Shown: positions 26,780 through 28,323 of the stretch, piece after piece | How positions within the stretch are numbered: the first letter of the stretch is position 1 | How the letters are laid out: each line of letters opens with the position of its first letter | Assembly: GCA_003427395.1 (NCBI GenBank) | Contig: BFEA01000104.1 | Location: 106,476-134,798, forward strand | Length of the DNA: 28,323 bases | Source of the DNA: Chara braunii | Lineage: Eukaryota; Streptophyta; Charophyceae; Charales; Characeae | Direction of reading: 5' to 3' | Position numbers and translations under genes: made by a program | The notes under the pieces: model-generated | What the model was told of the DNA's origin: nothing | What the model saw: the letters and a program-made list of their open reading frames with translations, nothing else | Database searches by the model: none

Positions 26780-27037
26780 AATCTCAATTTAGCTTCTTTT
26801 TTGAAGCCGACAACCTTCTCGAAGCGGGGACAGAGCGACTTCTTTTACTTAATATTTTTTTAACTAAGTAACTAAATAAATAAATAATCTTTTTTTAGTG
26901 AGCAATTCTGCTTTCTCTTGAGTCTCTCTGCAGTACAGGCGACTTTTCCTTTTTGTTTCCCCCTTAACAACTGGCTTTTTCGACTATACTGAGACTGTTT
27001 TTTCTTCTGTTGTCCTCTTTGTCTTTTTGCTCGTCAG
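26509..27037 (+). other. Candidate 5' UTR intron
   Basis: Donor AGAG|GTGAGTG at 26509, a CTTAAC branch-like site at about 26963, a long pyrimidine tract and acceptor TTTTTGCTCGTCAG ending at 27037, 78 bp before the start codon. All consensus elements fit, but splicing is inferred only from sequence. The interval contains a run of 49 T. Confidence 0.35.
26730..26778 (+). repeat. Poly-T run (49 T)
   Basis: This is the longest homopolymer in the window. It lies inside the candidate 5' UTR intron, upstream of the carbonic anhydrase start. Confidence 0.95.
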
Positions 27038-27094
27038 CGGGCAAGTGCACTCTCTGGCGGGCATCGGATTCCTTCTCCATTCCGACTCGTAGTT

Positions 27095-27146
27095 TGGCGG
27101 GAAATAGCGATCACAATGGCGGGAATTAGCGATCACAATGGCGGGA
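27095..27146 (+). repeat. 22-bp tandem duplication over the start codon
   Basis: Two identical-length units, 27095-27116 and 27117-27138 (TGGCGGGAAATAGCGATCAC and TGGCGGGAATTAGCGATCAC, each followed by AA), differ at one base. A third partial unit TGGCGGGA follows. Each junction creates CACAATGG, so ATG occurs at 27116 and 27138 in different frames. Confidence 0.95.
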
Positions 27147-28084
27147 TGACGAGGGGTCACACGTGGCGCGCCCTCGCTGTTGCCACACTGCTCTTTGCTC
27201 TGATCTCCGCGTCGTGCCACGTGGCATCATCCCAGCTCACCGACGATACTTTCACGTACGACCAGCAGGGCGCCGACTGGCAAGGGGCCTGCACCGACCC
27301 GACGTCGCGGTTTCAATCCCCCGTAGACATCATCACCCGTAACGCGACACGTGTGGCCTTCCTGGGAGACATCCAAAGCAGAGGGCAGTACACCCCCTCC
27401 GTGAGCGGCGTGTCTCTCGCTCATAACAACCACACTGTCGAGATATCTTTCTCTGAGCCAACGAACTACATCCAGTTCCCGATGCTCAACGTGCAGCCGT
27501 ACAACAACTCCGTCACGTGGCCGGTGAACACGTACACACTGGCCAACTTGGGGGCGACGAAGCCGCCTGTGAGGCTGGTGAGGCTCGAGCTCAGGCAGTG
27601 CCACGTGCACTGGTCGTCGGACCACGACATCAACGGCAAGCAAAGGGACATCGAGTTTCATTGCGTGCATACGGCGCAGGATCCTGCCCAGAGACCGTCT
27701 GTCGGGGTATGGGGGGTGTTCTACAACAGGGGCCCAAAGGGGTGCAAATGCGATCCCATGCTCGAAAGTATCTTGTCCGCTCTGCCCATGGTCGTCAAGC
27801 TGGCGCCAAAGGTGAAGATGCCAGTAGCGGTGAGCGGCTTCTCGGCGGCCCGGTTCTTCCCGCGGGACAAGACCTACTTCCACTACTATCCCGGGAGCCT
27901 CACCACCCCGCCCTGCTCAGAAGGACTGCTCTGGTACGTCTTCAGGCAAACCAAGCCTATCTGCCAACGGCACTTCCAGCTGATCACCGATGCCGTCACC
28001 GCGCTTAACGGGAGAGGAGAGCAGAACTTCAGAGATCCTCAGTCACTGGGCGGCCGAGTCATGTACCAATGGAGCGGCAAGTAG
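27116..28084 (+). CDS. Secreted alpha-type carbonic anhydrase
   Basis: A single open frame of 322 codons encodes an alpha carbonic anhydrase, which interconverts CO2 and bicarbonate. A hydrophobic signal peptide lies at residues 17-33, with likely cleavage near Ala37-Gln40, so the enzyme should be periplasmic or enter the secretory pathway. QSPVDI is at 67-72. The zinc ligands are His163, His165 and His182 (QCHVHW and IEFHCVH). The proton-shuttle His is His106 (NNH), the Thr199 equivalent is Thr263 in GSLTTPPC, and a probable disulfide links Cys59 and Cys267. The gatekeeper Glu is replaced by Asp169 (HWSSDHDING). An insertion with GCKC (209-212) and NxT/S sequons at 76, 105 and 130 are further features. 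The start at 27116 gives the best context (ACAATGG); Met11 (27146) would still retain the signal peptide. There is no intron in the coding part, unusual for plant members. In algae such enzymes help carbon uptake; that role is inferred. Confidence 0.93.
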   Translation: MAGISDHNGGMTRGHTWRALAVATLLFALISASCHVASSQLTDDTFTYDQQGADWQGACTDPTSRFQSPVDIITRNATRVAFLGDIQSRGQYTPSVSGVSLAHNNHTVEISFSEPTNYIQFPMLNVQPYNNSVTWPVNTYTLANLGATKPPVRLVRLELRQCHVHWSSDHDINGKQRDIEFHCVHTAQDPAQRPSVGVWGVFYNRGPKGCKCDPMLESILSALPMVVKLAPKVKMPVAVSGFSAARFFPRDKTYFHYYPGSLTTPPCSEGLLWYVFRQTKPICQRHFQLITDAVTALNGRGEQNFRDPQSLGGRVMYQWSGK

Positions 28085-28212
28085 GGAAAGTGATTGCCAG
28101 CTTGTGCGTCACAAGCTCCTGTTTCAAGATTCAAAGGTGGTCCTTACGTTCACGGCGTCACCAGATTCCCGGACCTTCTACCATCCCAAACACGTCCTCG
28201 CCTCATGCCTCA
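28085..28212 (+). other. Downstream flank / 3' UTR of the carbonic anhydrase
   Basis: No AATAAA signal and no second gene are visible. Confidence 0.4.
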
Positions 28213-28249
28213 AGGAGAGACTACTCTCTCGCTCTCTCTCTCTGAGACT

Positions 28250-28323
<74 letters not shown>
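28213..28323 (+). repeat. (CT)n microsatellite to the window end
   Basis: An almost pure CT tract, interrupted at a few places (CTCGCTC, TGAGACTG, TTTC), continues to the last base and probably beyond. Confidence 0.95.

Noticed and set aside
27227-27883. 218-codon open frame antisense to the carbonic anhydrase
   Set aside because: It is the complement of a GC-rich, strongly supported gene and shows only His/Arg/Val-rich composition with no motif.

Overview
The window looks like repeat-rich nuclear DNA of a green-lineage eukaryote, plausibly a streptophyte alga or plant. The grounds are a secreted alpha-type carbonic anhydrase with the plant-like spacing His-x-His-x3-(Glu/Asp)-His-x-Ile-Asn-Gly, an L1-like LINE whose ORF2 carries the zf-RVT domain common in plant LINEs, many fold-back elements, long homopolymers and microsatellites, and assembly Ns. 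The exact organism cannot be fixed from the sequence; a charophyte such as Chara is only a guess. No prokaryotic gene organisation, rRNA, tRNA or CRISPR array was seen.

Layout. Bases 1-11000 hold no gene I can defend. They are a mosaic of dispersed repeats: family A (copies near 244, 2188 on the minus strand, 8385, 8885 and 10203), a fold-back family M (537, 899-1233, 1607, 9900), family B (five copies of about 155 bp between 9252 and 10866), families D and E, and local tandem duplications (3971, 7019, 8038). A degenerate stretch at 5545-6508 shares an acidic motif with the LINE ORF1 further on.

Bases 11036-19714 hold one decayed non-LTR retrotransposon in the plus orientation. In order it has ORF1 with a CCHC-like knuckle, a composite GC-rich/AT-rich island with an assembly gap, a coding-like segment cut by a (TA)n run, an AP-type endonuclease, an AT-rich island of about 0.9 kb, a reverse transcriptase with an intact FADD box, a connecting region and a zf-RVT domain. 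The endonuclease and reverse transcriptase each keep a single reading frame over long distances but carry in-frame stops, as expected of an old copy decaying by point transitions.

Bases 19715-26400 are again repeats: a 247-bp nearly perfect inverted-repeat element with nested hairpins (20010-20256), two copies of fold-back family C, a second LINE fragment of a related subfamily on the minus strand (about 22708-23520), a nested fold-back at 24181-24573 and an exact 72-bp tandem duplication at 24923-25065.

The only gene that looks intact is a single-exon alpha carbonic anhydrase at 27116-28084 (322 aa). A TATA run at 26416-26427, a strong splice donor at 26509 and a pyrimidine-rich acceptor ending at 27037 allow a model with a 5' UTR intron. 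A 22-bp tandem duplication spans its start codon. The window ends in a long (CT)n tract.
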